From NCBI GenBank assembly GCA_964036195.1, contig OZ038455.1, forward strand, positions 17,067,855-17,131,854: DNA of 64,000 nt. The letters are read 5' to 3'. The notes beneath the pieces are model-generated. The model had not been told where the DNA came from and made no database searches. It worked only from the letters and a program-made list of their open reading frames with translations. Every line of letters begins with the position of its first letter. Positions within the stretch are counted from its first letter, which is position 1. A program made the translations under genes and the position numbers. Origin of the DNA: Sphaerolaimus hirsutus (taxonomy: Eukaryota; Nematoda; Chromadorea; Monhysterida; Sphaerolaimidae). This document shows positions 12,233-22,880 of this stretch, piece after piece.

Positions 12233-12735
12233 GTAATGTAAATGTGTATTTATGCACTTTGCACAAATTTCCATGCAATAAATTACCTGTAATAAGATGT
12301 TTATTACAGTCATAACAGAACAGTGTTCCGTGTGCACGGTCCATTGTCATGAATTACATATTTATCAATCTCTCTCAAAAAGCAGAGCGTTAAAGCTGAT
12401 AAATTTACACAATGGCGCTGCGAACAGTAACCTACTAACAGAAGTATTTGAACTCAATTTGGGTGCTCATAAATCAGCTTTGAAGATTATTTTAGGGGGT
12501 ATATTGCTTCATAGGGCAAATTTCATAGCCGATGCATAGACGTTCAACTTGTTCATGATATAGGTGACATACAAAAAAATCGAAAAATGTATATATTTTC
12601 ATACCCACCCAATCTCCGGTCGTGGAAGGATGCCGACCTAAAACCATATCAATCACACCCAAATATCCAACAGTTTTCAACAGGTGGTTTCTGAGTTATA
12701 ACCATGCACTCACGGGCCGTCAATGATATCACCAC
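12233..12735. other. Gene-free stretch of copy A
   Basis: No gene seen. TTCATGAT at 12552-12559 is the empty site for the F2 MITE of copy B (50375-50816). At about 12492-12520 copy A has a degraded GGGGGTATAT word where copy B has a clear 5' end of a CCGTATTTCC MITE. Confidence 0.5.
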
Positions 12736-12819
12736 TAGGGTGTCCAATTTTCGTTTTCCGCTTCCGTTTTCCGCAGGCAAATTTCTCCGTTTTCCATAAA
12801 AAAATTTTTTGACAACCTA
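12736..12819. mobile_element. 84-bp mini element of family F3
   Basis: It starts TAGGGTGTCCAATTTTCG and ends TTGACAACCTA, flanked by ATCACCAC and ATCACAAC. The copy B version (51002-51085) has identical ATCACCAC flanks. The interior is three GTTTTCCG words, the complement of GGAAAAC. It is one of the smallest members of the family. Confidence 0.8.
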
Positions 12820-12949
12820 ATCACAACTCCGCCCTAAAACTGGAAGACGAAAATGGGTGCAAAAACACTTGTCCAAATATATCCTGTTTGGACACGATTA
12901 TTGCCAGTTTTGGGCATGTAAAAACCTATTCTTTACTATGATCCTTCAC

Positions 12950-13078
12950 GAAGATTTCTGGCGAAACAATAACGCCCGTTCGAACAAGCCCCCTCTCACA
13001 CACCCCCTCGAATTAACCCCCATCAAAGTGTGCTGGCGAAAATATAAACCCCTGGGGGTATTTCGAGGAAATACGGTA
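12950..13078. mobile_element. CCGTATTT-type MITE, right-end part
   Basis: It contains TTTCTGGCGAAACAATA, CCCCTCGAATTAACCCC and ends TTTCGAGGAAATACGGTA. Copy B has the same piece ending at 51345. The left end is missing. Confidence 0.6.
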
Positions 13079-13564
13079 AATGCATAAAATATTCAATTTA
13101 CTGTTGGTATTGGAGAGTCAATTGGAAGCCAATGCATTTTCAATCCATCAAAAATGGTGTTAATGGCACGTGGAAAAAAATTGACATTGAGAAGCTCAAA
13201 TTATTTTTGGATCGTGTCGTGGTGCTTTTTGATGAATACCTAAGTTTCATTTCAACTCGACCACAACTGATGACCCGCATCATGGGACAGAAACTAATAT
13301 AAAAAATAAACAAAGTAAATATATACCTCGGTAACGAAACAGTGAAGAATAACGAGGGTGGAAACGTAATCAAATAATGCGAGCTGGCAGTATAAATTTT
13401 AAAAAATTTTAAAATTTACCAAATCTGTTAAGTGACAAGTGTTTTGTTATACGGATCGGGATGGAGGTAACACGAAGAATATTACTGTATTTTCATGAAA
13501 AAGATTTTCATGAAAAAAGTGTAAATACCAAAGTAGCCAAAAGTTATTTTTCATTGTGACACGA

Positions 13565-13764
13565 NNNNNNNNNNNNNNNNNNNNNNNNNNNNNNNNNNNN
13601 NNNNNNNNNNNNNNNNNNNNNNNNNNNNNNNNNNNNNNNNNNNNNNNNNNNNNNNNNNNNNNNNNNNNNNNNNNNNNNNNNNNNNNNNNNNNNNNNNNNN
13701 NNNNNNNNNNNNNNNNNNNNNNNNNNNNNNNNNNNNNNNNNNNNNNNNNNNNNNNNNNNNNNNN
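13565..13764. other. Assembly gap, 200 N
   Basis: Exactly 200 N, a fixed-size placeholder. Homology between copies A and B ends at its left edge. The right edge opens inside an F6 (GATAG) element. Confidence 0.99.
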
Positions 13765-14453
13765 TCTAACCCCGCCACCTTCCCAATTTTTTCCAGCTAT
13801 CTATCCTACCCCCGGAGGGTCAAAATCAAGGAGACCCCTGCCTGATCCTGATCCCAAAATATCAAAAAACTAATCCCAATCCCGATCCCTGTCCATAAAC
13901 GTGTCATTACTGTATCTCTTATGTTTGCTGTTCTATTTTTTCATCCACTTTTTTAACTGCCATTCTATTGCGCCCACATGCGGCCAATCATGTATTTTAA
14001 CAACTACGTTCACGATTTTGCTACGTTTCAGTTTCATAGAATGAATTGCATCGTTGTTGACTGTTGGTTAGATGGTTACTAAATCTGGCAAAGAGAATAA
14101 TGTGCACCCCTCTAATAAAAGGTACCTCTAATTGAATGTGCATAAAAATGAAACGAAAACAATTGTAGGTAATACGGTAATTCTGTACATCTCGACAGGT
14201 TGATGCAATGAATTAAGTCATGAAACTGCTTATGGAAAAAAGCACGCCTCTGTAAAAAGAGAACATTTCAGAATTTGCTGGTGAAAAATAATCCCCTGGG
14301 GGTATTTCGGGGAAAAATGTCAACTTTCTCAACAATAACTTTTTGGAATAAATCATACAAAATTGATCAATTGCGGCCCCGTTAAGTTCGCTTTATTAGC
14401 AATTTATTCACTGATTTACTGTCAGAAGTCGGCGTCCCACATGCACTGAACAC
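13765..14453. other. F6 remnant (13765-13860), then gene-free DNA
   Basis: Positions 13765-13860 are the end of an F6 element in reverse orientation (AGCTATCTATCCTACCCCCGG, GGAGACCCCTG). Downstream there is a stray CCCCTGGGGGTATTTCGGGG word of the CCGTATTT family at 14296-14320. No gene is supported. Confidence 0.5.
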
Positions 14454-14778
14454 TAGTGATGTTAAAGGCACCGGAAATGTCACCGCACCGGCACCTCTCC
14501 CATCGCATGAAAATTTCACCTCGCAGCATCAGGCGCAAGCAGAAAATGGCACCGCACTGCACCGGTGCCATTCTGAAAAAAATGGCACCGGCACCTAAGG
14601 GCACTGGCTGAAAATTAGCACCGCACCGCACCGCACCGCACAAGCACCGGTACTATACCGACAAAAATAGCACCGGCAACGGCAGGGCACCTCTCAAAAT
14701 CGAAAGGACACCGCACCAGCACCGGTGCTGGTGCCCTTCGGTGCTCAGCACCGGGACACCGGTGCCTTTACATCACTA
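14454..14778. mobile_element. hAT-like family F4, GGCACC type
   Basis: Ends TAGTGATGTTAAAGGCACC and GGTGCCTTTACATCACTA. Flanks CTGAACAC and GTCAACAC match at 6 of 8 bases. The interior is dense in GCACCG and CGGTGC words, forming palindromic GCACCGGTGC. Confidence 0.7.
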
Positions 14779-16390
14779 GTCAACACAGCAATAGCAAAAG
14801 CCCAGTCACTCTTTCTGTTTCATCTTTGTTAGTCATGCTTTTGTTCACTTAGCAGTACTGTATTAATGACAAAGATATATTTAGTGCTGTAACAAAAAAA
14901 TGCAAATGATGGTAGGGCTTTGCCCACTGATTTGTGATTCTAAATTCTGAATATTAAATGTTGAGTATCTCACAGAGTCGAGTATACACATTGTCAACTA
15001 TTGTGTGCATACTACCATATACATAGTTTCACATGAGCAGATGTAAAAATAGGTTGAGATTTATGCAGCAGTGGAGTGAATAAATCATTTTGGTACCAGT
15101 CACTGGCACCGGCAATGCAGATGCGAAGAAAAATAGTTATATTTCCATATGATAGACCGTTATAGGCTGTATATTTAATATGGGAATGAAGGCAGCGATT
15201 TCCTGGCAACTTTTTTATGTGAACCAATTTTTGGGCTAATAATGTGCGGATTTTTTACATAGTATTTAAAGCATACAAATACATTCAAATAAAATTAATT
15301 GTTGAGTTGCACTTTCTATTCATCCAGTGGGTAGAGGGTAGGGGCTTGAGGGGTGTCCACCTCAAAACGCTCCAGCTATCTATCTATCCAGAAACAAATT
15401 TTTTGGTTGGTAACACATAAATACTACTTGCTATCTCCCTCCCAAAAAGTCGCCAGCTCTCTATCTATCTAGGGCAACTTTTGAGAAATCTTGCTCCAAT
15501 ATTCACACAAAATCGCTAATTTTTTTAACCCACACATTCTCACCTTCAAAAACACAAGTTCGTGTGTCTTCAGCTATTTTTGACTATAAATACCCTTGTT
15601 TCTATTTTATACCTTATTTGAGCGATTTTTTTTCCTTATTTCTTTCATTCCTATAAAAGAGTATAATAAATATAAATATATATAATATAATTCAATCTCT
15701 TTCGCAAAAAAAAAAACGAGAAAAAAAATTAAAAGAAATAATCAATTTATTTTTTGGGTGATTTTCTGATTTTTAAAACGCTTAGTAATTCTCTCAACAA
15801 GAAAATATCATTAAATTTGGCAGGAAAATTATGGAAGGGTGTAAATATAAAAATGTAATTTTTTTTAATTTTCTTATATTTTGAATTATTAGAATCCCCT
15901 GAGATACTGAGATCCTGAGAAAATACTACTTAGGTGAAGAGGTAGCATAAGGTAGGGTGGCTGAAAAGTTCAATGGAAATTGAAACAGGTCCATGTACAT
16001 TTCAATCAAACCGTACTCCACGTTTGCAACTATTGGAAAATTAAGAACAAACACAGAACAATTGACAGTCTATGACGAAAGCAACTCTTGCAATGCCTCA
16101 GAATATGCAAAATCACACAACAAAGTTTACCGAAATAGCCACGATTCCGCAACAGTATTGTATCCCAAGTGATTCAATTGACACGCCAAACCGCTCACAC
16201 AGAAAACCCCCATGTGTATACAAAATGCCGTTTTGACCCACGCCCGAGAAATCTGCGCTCGCCGCGTAGCCCAATCATAATGTCATGAAGGCAAATTTGG
16301 GGACAATTTTATCGCTTATCAACTGAGCAGAGCGAGACAACAAACGTAAACTGGCCCGAAACTTTAAGAAATAGCACTGGAAAAAGCTAC
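14779..16390. other. AT-rich gene-free stretch with an F6 remnant
   Basis: Positions 15325-15540 carry CAGCTATCTATCTATCC and CTCTCTATCTATCTAGG words, an old reverse-orientation F6 copy. Positions 15640-15700 are TATAAATATA-type simple sequence. Frames are short and no gene is supported. Confidence 0.5.
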
Positions 16391-16490
16391 CCGACCCGAC
16401 ACCGATAGATAAACCCCCTCGAATAGTCCCCCCTTTTAAAAAGTCCGACGAAAAATAATTCCCCTGGGAAATTATTCGAGCAAATACGGT
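16391..16490. mobile_element. CCGTATTT-type MITE, right end only
   Basis: CCCCCTCGAATAGTCCCCCC followed by TTATTCGAGCAAATACGGTA marks a truncated member close to the complete one at 16525. Confidence 0.5.
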
Positions 16491-16524
16491 ACCTGACCTA
16501 TGCAGCACTTTCACAAAAAATATA

Positions 16525-16924
16525 CCGTATTTCCTCGAAATACCCCCAGGGGGTTATTTTTTCAGAGTGAGAATTTTGAGGGGGGGTATTTCGAGGGGGG
16601 TAATTCGAGGGGGGTTTATTATTTCGCCAGAAATTTTTTGAACGCCCAGTACTAATAACGTACGCAGACGTAGAAAAAATGCAACAAAAACCACCATGTA
16701 TAAGAGTCTATAGCCTTATGTCTACGTATGTAGATGATATAAACCATGTTCTAACGTAACACAATCATTGTTTTTAACGTGTGTTCTGCGTTTCCCAGAG
16801 CTTTTGTCACTTACGTTCCCTATACACTGAATTTGGGGGTATTTCGAGGGCGGGGGGGGGGTATTAATTCATAGTGCCCATTTTGAGAGGGGTATTTCGA
16901 GGGGGGTAAGTCGAGGAAATACGG
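16525..16924. mobile_element. Complete CCGTATTTCC MITE
   Basis: This 400-bp element has ends CCGTATTTCCTCGAAATACC and its inverse, flanked by TA at 16523-16524 and 16925-16926. Just inside the tip is the self-complementary CCCCCAGGGGG. The interior holds the family's AACGTACGCAGACGTAGAAA and CAGAACACACG-type words. It has no coding capacity and is a reference copy for this family. Confidence 0.85.
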
Positions 16925-16926
16925 TA

Positions 16927-17543
16927 TAAAAGATAAAAAGGCGGAACAACTCGTGTTTGTGCCTGAAATTTTTTTCTTTTTCGGTGATTTTTTAGATTTG
17001 ACTGAAGATGACGTCATGATTGAGTTTCACACAAATGTGTAGACTGCGGTCAGCGGCGTTTTTTAAAAAAAGTTAAGCATTTCGGAAATACCCTAAATAC
17101 CTGGTTATCCGGGTATTTATACTTACGTTTACGTTTTCCAAAAATACCAGTATTTAAACAACTCCGTACATCACTACCCGAAATAGATAGGCGAGTACGG
17201 ATCCAAAGCGAGCTACATACAAATAGAAAACAGTGTTTGGATGCATCCCAAACATTTTCAGAGTAGTGCAATGGATCACACGCGATCCAGTGGCAAACAC
17301 AAATACACAATACACACGCGATGCAAAGATGTACTTTTCCGGGATTGAATTCCGGTCTGATTTTGGGCACATACATTTAAGGGGCATTGTTTGGTCGCCG
17401 GACGGCGTTCGATTTGAGTGTGAAAAATACACCATATTTCATTGAATAATGGCCCTGTTCACGTATTTAATTCCAATACTTACCTATATCGGTATACTCG
17501 GCGTACGTGATACTCTGCCCTCGCACTGATTTATGTCTCGTGT
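16927..17543. other. Gene-free stretch with F5 remnant at ~17080-17166
   Basis: Positions 17080-17166 have ACGTTTACGTTTTCC and end TTTAAACAACTCCG, a decayed F5 right end. The overlapping open frames at 17050-17445 run on both strands without start or splice support, so I list no gene. Confidence 0.45.
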
Positions 17544-17701
17544 TGGAAGCGTGCCAATGATTACTAAATCATGCGATTTCCGTAAAAATATGAAAAAAAT
17601 TCATCGATGTGAATATGTTAATGAATAACATTATAACAACAATCAATTTTGGCATCTTTTTATGAAACTCGGACGCGTTAACCATCGTTGGCACACTTCC
17701 A
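17544..17701. mobile_element. Foldback MITE, TGGAAGCGTGCCAA type, copy 2
   Basis: Nearly identical to 18-174, with the same ends and same interior. The similarity extends a few bases outside (CTGATTTA and GCTGGAACCACGCGTGCA), so the repeat unit may be slightly longer than the hairpin. Confidence 0.65.
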
Positions 17702-17799
17702 GCTGGAACCACGCGTGCAGGGTGTAAAGTAACAGAATTATATCTGATCTGATGTGTTGGATAGTGCCAAAATAATCAGAGGTAACATATCATAATTGA

Positions 17800-18360
17800 G
17801 GCGTTTGGTTCCGTAACCCGTTTAGTGCAAAAGTGAAGAAAAAACGAGTTAAGTGCGGATCTGACATATATTTTCATTTTTCTTCATGATAAAAAAAATT
17901 ATCTCAATATCTCATACCGTTCCCGAGATACAGAGATACCGATTTTTGAAAAAAAAGCACTTTGCATCCGAAACCCGTGATCTACAAAAAAACCTATCAT
18001 TTTTTTGCACTCGAAACCCGTTATCTGCAGATAAAAAAGTTTGCATCCGAAACCCATTAAGGATTTGGCCAAGAGGTGTCAAAATCACCATACAAAAATG
18101 GAGTTTGCACTCGAAACCCGTTAAGGAACAAATCTGCATGTACGTATGTTGATGTGATGTCAATCAAGTGGCCATAACTTTAACCATATTTGCCAGCCAG
18201 AGGGTTGTACGTATGGAAAATGTAGAGAAATTCATGGCGTTTTCGAAAAGTTTTGAGCGAGCGTTGTCACTCAAACCATGCTGGCTCGGGCCAATGTCAA
18301 AGTTTCAAATGCGATTTTCAAAAAACCCAAAAACGTGCAGATAACGGGTTTCGGAATCAA
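17800..18360. repeat. Cluster of dispersed GCAYYCGAAACCCGTTA motifs
   Basis: The 17-base word GCATCCGAAACCCGTGA, or a close variant, occurs near 17964, 18007, 18043 and 18107 on the plus strand. A shorter AACCCGTTTAGTGC is near 17816 and an inverted GATAACGGGTTTCGG near 18340. Spacing is irregular (36-64 bases), so this is not a simple tandem array. Possible binding-site cluster or remains of a minisatellite; function unknown. Confidence 0.55.
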
Positions 18361-18896
18361 ACTCCTCAATTGTTCCCGACACAGTTGTTGAAATGTATTT
18401 ACATTCACTCGAAAAACACACATACTCGGGTTTGTACTTTGTAAATAGATATACATATACTTTTAAAAAGTGCTCGTGTACAGAAAATGTATTTACAAAA
18501 TTTCAAATCGCAATTTTCGCTTCGCTAAAATAATGAAATCTTGAAGAAATCATATCATTTTCCAATAAAATACACAATAGGTAATCACAAATAAACGACA
18601 TCTATTATGTTTTCCACTGTAAAATTGTCCTCACATGTAAATACAAAGTAGTAGCTTTTACATTTTCCATGAAACAAGTACCAGCTTTTACATATTCTAA
18701 GAAGAAAAGTACTTGCTTTTACATTTTCTGATGAAAAAAGTACTCAATTTTACCTTTTCCAGAAAAAAGTAATTTACACACATGTACTCATGAGAGTCAT
18801 GAGTACGGGTAAAACTTTTTTAGTATTTAAAAAAAAAAATTTCAAAGTATTTCACATGTTCTGTATTCGTGGGTGAGTAAAACAGTGCTTTACATA
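18361..18896. other. F5-like AT-rich sequence, no gene
   Basis: It begins near CACAGTTGTTGAAATG, then has repeated TTTTACATTTTCC and AAAAGTACTTG words, as in F5 interiors. The opposite end is not found. No gene seen. Confidence 0.45.
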
Positions 18897-18898
18897 TA

Positions 18899-20496
18899 CC
18901 GTATTTCCTTGAAAAAAAACCCGGGGGGTGATTGTTTCATAGTGCTCCCGAGAGGGGGAGTTAAACCAGGGGGGGGGGGGTATTTCGAGGGGGGGGGTTA
19001 TTATTTCACAAGAACTTTTTTGAAATCCTAGTACAAAATCGTTGTTTGTGATGTGGGCTGGGGTAGAAAAATGCATCAATAACTGACATGTAAAGACTCC
19101 TGTAGACTAATATTAGTAAACACCTTCCCGGTCACGTCCGGCACCCTATTTTTGATCGTACTTGTGACACCCTATCTCCAGTTCTAAAGCGCGCCAGAAG
19201 CTGAAACCTGGGGGAGGTATTGGTGCAACCCCCCTCTACTTCTCATGAATTTGGGGGGTCGCGGCGACCCCTCTCAGGGTGGGGTCGCCCTAAGTGCAAA
19301 ATTTTTTTTTGGCTGTTTTGGTGTCCCACAGCAGGTCCGGCACCCGCTGATTTCTGAGCTGTGGGAGCGGTATAAATCTAAAATTTTGGGAGTGTGTTAC
19401 CGACACCACTCCCTACTATACACTATTCAATCATGTGAGATTAACGTGAAAAATTTCTCAAAAATTTGCTTATTCTTCAAATAAAACACCACTCCCCAAT
19501 AGGTGGATGACAAAAAATTCACTTTTTGGAACTTTTTTATTAGACACTTGAAGAGATGGTTTACGATACTTTAAATGGAAGGGTTTGATGTTTAAAGTTA
19601 TGTAAAGAACCATACCTCTAAAATGCATGCATTGTCAAATTTACTTGGGGGGAATTTCAAAGTGTAAATTTTGCATATTTTTGTTCCTGCAATGATGTCA
19701 TTGTGATGTCATAAAATTCGCCCTAAGTAAAATTTTGCAATGCAGGCATTTTAGAGGATGGTTCTTTACATAACTTTAAACATCAAACCCTTCCCTTTAA
19801 AGTATTGTAAACCAGCTCGTCAAGTGTCTTTTAAAAAAACTTCCAAAAAGTGAATTTTTTGTCATCCATCTATTGGGGAGTGGTGTTTTTTGGAGAATAA
19901 GCGAATTTTTGAGAAATTTTTCACCTTAATCTCACATTATTGAATAGTGTATAGTAGGGGATGTGTGTTGGTAACACAGCCCCAAAATTTTAGATTCATA
20001 CCGCTCTCACAGCTCAGAAATCAGCGGGTGCCGGACCTGCTGTGGGACACCAAAAAAGCCAAAAAAAAATTGCACTTAGGGCGACCCACCCTGAGAGGGG
20101 TCGCCGCGACCCCCCCAATTCATGCGAGGTAGAGGGGGGTTGGGCCAATATCTCCCCCATGTTTCAGCCTCTGGGGCACCCTAGAACTGGGGATAGGATG
20201 TAAGAAGTAAAATCAAAAAATGGGTGCCGGACGTGACCGGGAAGGTGTTTACATAAGATGGTATAAACACTGTTCTAACGTGATTCCGACATTGTTTTAA
20301 CGTGTGTTCTGCACTATGCAGAACACAAACTGCAGTATTTGTCATGTACGTTCTCTTTACACTCAATTTGGGGGGGTATTTCGAGGGGGGGTGATTGTTT
20401 CAGAGTGGTCTCGAGAGGGGGGGGGGGGTCAAACGAGGGGGGGGGGGTATTTCGAGGGGGGTGTTTCGAGGGGTGGGGTATTTCGAGGAAATACAG
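18899..20496. mobile_element. CCGTATTT-type MITE split by a nested giant hairpin
   Basis: Left part 18899-19115 and right part 20253-20496 belong to one MITE, with TA at 18897-18898 and 20497-20498. The element at 19116-20252 sits in its middle. The right TA is shared with the next MITE (20499-21507), so two members lie end to end. Confidence 0.7.
19116..20252. mobile_element. Giant hairpin element, full-length copy (~1.1 kb)
   Basis: Ends GTAAACACCTTCCCGG and CCGGGAAGGTGTTTAC. Almost the whole element is one inverted repeat: GTCGCGGCGACCCCTCTCAG, ACACTATTCAATC and TTTACTTGGGGGG words all recur in reverse in the right half. Arms are roughly 550 bases. Short and truncated relatives are at 9014-9279 and 46049-46948, with an old piece near 63770-63925. 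No coding capacity. Confidence 0.8.
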
Positions 20497-20498
20497 TA

Positions 20499-21507
20499 CC
20501 GTATTTCCTCGAAATACCCCCCTCGAAATACCCCCCCAATTGAATGTAAAGAGAACGTCAATGACAAAAGCTGCGGTGTATGACCCGGGCAATGCATAAC
20601 ACACGTTAAAAGCAATGATTGCTTTACGTTAGAACATGGTATATACTAGGGTGTCAAAAAAAATTTTCTACGGAAAACGGAAACAGAAACGGAAAAATTT
20701 TTTCAGCGGCCGGAAAACGGAACGGAAAACGGAAAAAAATTTGCACTTGGCGGAAAACGGAAACGGAAACGGAAAAAAAATTTCAGTGGCCAGAAAACGG
20801 AAAAAGAGGCCGGAAAGACGGAAACGGAAAAATCAAATTAGCACGGAAATGGAAAAACTTGCTGAAATTTTGCCGGAAAATGGATAAAATTTGCTGAAAT
20901 TTTGCTGGAAGTGGAAAAAATTTGCAGTAATTTTGCTGGAAACAGAAAATTTTTCACATCATTGACAATCTGCATGAATTTTTACCAGTTTGGCTGATCA
21001 GAAAACAGAAAGTTGGGCCAGAAAAAGGTAAAATGAGGCGGAAAAATGGAGAATTGAGGCGGAAAATGGAAAAAAGGTGGAAAAACTGGAAATTGAGGCG
21101 GAAAACGGAAAAAAAGCGGAAAAACTGAAAATTTAGCCGGAAAACGGAAAATGAGCCGGAAAAACGGAAACGGAAAAAAAGTTGCCGGAAAACGGAACGG
21201 AAAACGGAAAAAAAATTCAGCAGCCGGAAAACGGAACGGAAAACGGAAAAAATTTGCCTGCGGAAAACGGAAACGGAAAACGGAAAACGGAAATTTGACA
21301 CCCTAGTATATACCATCTACATACTTACATTAGGCTGTAGACTCTTATATATGGTGGTTTTTGTTGCATTTTTCTACGTCTGCGTACGTTATTAGTACTG
21401 CGAGTTCAAAAAATTTCTAGCGAATTAATAACCCCCCCTCGAAATACCCCCTCAAAATTCTTACTCTGAAAAAATAAACCCCCTGGGGGTATTTCGAGGA
21501 AATAGGG
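20499..21507. mobile_element. CCGTATTTCC MITE split by an F3 element
   Basis: Ends CCGTATTTCCTCGAAATACC and TATTTCGAGGAAATAGGG, with TA on both sides. The F3 element at 20647-21305 interrupts the hairpin loop. The two MITE halves align with the intact member at 22881-23327. Confidence 0.75.
20647..21305 (+). mobile_element. hAT-like family F3 with GGAAAACGG-repeat interior (659 bp)
   Basis: Ends TAGGGTGTCAAAAAAAATTT and AAATTTGACACCCTA are flanked by GTATATAC at 20639-20646 and 21306-21313. The whole interior is purine-rich on this strand, built from degenerate CGGAAAACGGAAA units, all in one orientation apart from the tips. AAACGG is the word bound by the maize Ac transposase in its subterminal regions, so these may be expanded binding sites. 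The apparent open frames are repeat artefacts. Confidence 0.9.
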
Positions 21508-22008
21508 TACATATACTTTAATAAAAGTTCAGTATTTATAACAACTCTGGTCCCCGTTCTTTAAAAAAACGTTGTTTTTTTAATTTTAAACAATTGTTTT
21601 TTCAAGCAGTTTCGGAAAAAAAATTGTAGGCAGGCAATAGAACAAACCCCCCTAAATAAACAGCACATTTATTTATATTATTCGGGGGAATTATTTGAGC
21701 AAATACGTCATATATTAGCTTATGAGATTGTGTTTTTGGTTATGTTTTTGTGTTTTTTGCGATCTCGTATTTACGTAGGTACATCGTGTATCCCATTCTG
21801 TTGTACGTTGGTCGATTTTGATGTTCTTCGAGTATATCAGGGTTTGGGTTGGGGTTGGTCCCGAGATAATGCGGTCTATAGGTAGGTGGTCATTTTGCAT
21901 GGTATATCCGAAACGTTCAACGCTTAAAATGATCGGGACCACCAACAGATTCCCGTTCAAAAACTAAGTACTCGAACGTTTCCGTCGCTTACCGGTACCG
22001 GTGTCTCA
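21508..22008. other. Region downstream of gene 4; weak minus open frame 21715-21960
   Basis: Positions 21538-21640 carry F5/F7-like words (AACAACTCTGG, AAACGTTGTTTTTTT). The minus open frame at 21715-21960 has reasonable composition but starts at a non-ATG codon. GTAAGC in reverse at 21992-21987 is a good splice donor. It could be a downstream exon of gene 4 or chance; I cannot decide. Confidence 0.25.
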
Positions 22009-22171
22009 GGCCCCACACACGCTAATTGACATCGACACGAAATGTCAACCGGTTCCCAGCCCAATACAAAGCTTGCTGACGAGCCGACGAACAACGTTCA
22101 GATATAACCTTTGAATTGGGCTGGGAACCAGTTGACGTTTCGTGTCGATGTCAACTAGCGTGTGTGGGGCC
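22009..22171. mobile_element. GGCCCCACACACGCTAG hairpin MITE with 3-bp target site
   Basis: Ends GGCCCCACACACGCTAATTG and CTAGCGTGTGTGGGGCC are flanked by TCA at 22006-22008 and 22172-22174. The arms continue (ATCGACACGAAATGTCAACC and its inverse). Termini resemble those of 24959-25159 and 34237-34472. It lies just downstream of a strong acceptor at 22181 on the minus strand. Confidence 0.75.
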
Positions 22172-22180
22172 TCAGCGGCA
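22172..22180 (-). CDS. Gene 4, candidate last coding codons
   Basis: On the minus strand a long T-rich tract ends CAAACTTAG at 22181, a strong acceptor. Joined in phase 0 to the exon at 22243-22427, it adds two codons (Cys, Arg) and then TGA at 22174-22172. That TGA is also the 3-bp target duplication of the adjacent hairpin MITE. Inferred from splice signals only. Confidence 0.3.
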   Translation of the reverse strand, partial: CR

Positions 22181-22242
22181 CTAAGTTTGAGGAAAAACAA
22201 AAAAAAACCAAAAATCAAATCCAAGTGACCAACCTTTCTCAC

Positions 22243-22427
22243 TTTGCCCACGACAGTTTTCGGTTCACTCTCGTCAATATCATCAAGATCATCGCTACCC
22301 TCCAAAGTCTGCCCATCGATATCGGTGATTTGGTCGCGATCGAGGGGGCCCAACGTCAAGGGGGGGCCCAAACTGGCGTCGGACGTGAGCGGCAGACCCT
22401 CGGCACCCCAGCGAGACGCGCCGTGGT
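22243..22427 (-). CDS. Gene 4, exon 3 (unidentified protein)
   Basis: This minus-strand exon follows CCTTCTTTCAG, a textbook acceptor, and ends at a GTGAGA donor (AAA before it); a second possible donor lies 9 bases further on, in the same phase. It reads 61 full codons with typical coding choice, rich in Asp, Ser, Leu and Pro, including GSDDLDDIDESEP. The first two bases complete a codon begun in exon 2, and it leaves in phase 0. I do not recognise the protein. The acidic, low-complexity composition suggests a disordered or regulatory region. The F4 MITE at 22476-22594 lies only about 50 bases upstream of the acceptor, inside the preceding intron. Confidence 0.6.
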
Positions 22428-22475
22428 CTGAAAGAAGGGGGGGCTGTGCTTGATTCGAGTCGGTTTGGGTTGATG

Positions 22476-22594
22476 TAGCGATGGAAAAGCGCCAGAAAAA
22501 GGGTGTCAAGCGTCAATGGCGCCATTCGGAAACCGGGCGCCACAGAAAAATTGCGCCACGGCGCGCCGCCCTCAGATGGCGCCATTCCATCACT
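22476..22594. mobile_element. Small F4 element in the second intron of gene 4
   Basis: Ends TAGCGATGGAAAAGCGCC and GGCGCCATTCCATCACT. Flanks GGTTGATG and GTTTAATG match at 6 of 8 bases. The interior has GGCGCC and GGCGCGCC words. Confidence 0.6.
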
Positions 22595-22880
22595 GGTTTA
22601 ATGTTGAGGTAGTGTTTGAGGTAAACGATTTTTTTCGGTTAGAAACTGGTAGGTTCTTTGACTTTGACGAAGTGACAGAACTGGGTGGTTTTCTATTAGG
22701 TAAGGTATTTTTATAAAGTCATTGAAAATTAACAAACAAATATTTTTGCCGTTCGCATCCACTGCATAATATATTAATACCCAGAAAACGTGCAGTGAAG
22801 GCATGTGATCCCGACGCAATAATTAGAACATCAACATATCCACACACCACAGTGAAACACAACAATCAAATATATATTTA

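Larger units (their letters stand above)
222..13563. repeat. Segmental duplication, copy A
   Basis: This block is collinear, in the same orientation, with 35827-51833. Strong similarity starts near 316 (matching 35911) and runs to the base before the first N gap. Copies differ by scattered substitutions, small indels and whole-element insertions. A-only: 3775-4198, 6036-6756, 7902-8809. B-only: 41532-43031, 47983-48524, 50375-50816. At 7124-7491 and 9286-10150 the two copies hold unrelated sequence. It may be a true duplication or two unmerged haplotypes; see findings. Confidence 0.9.

Noticed and set aside
11738-12241. 167-codon open frame on the plus strand (and the matching 168-codon frame at 49528-50034)
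   Set aside because: It lies across the F1 MITE. Gly/Pro/Ala runs come from G and C homopolymers and GGCGCC repeats, and the two copies differ in frame after the runs.
20647-21305. Possible CRISPR-like or satellite array
   Set aside because: Units are degenerate and contiguous without spacers of even length, and the whole is bounded by hAT-type tips and an 8-bp target duplication.
20619-21316. Lys/Arg/Glu-rich and Phe-rich open frames on both strands
   Set aside because: They are translations of the GGAAAACGG repeat interior of an F3 element.
22295-22585. 96-codon minus frame overlapping gene 4 exon 3
   Set aside because: It runs through the F4 MITE and is in a different frame from the exon supported by splice phases.
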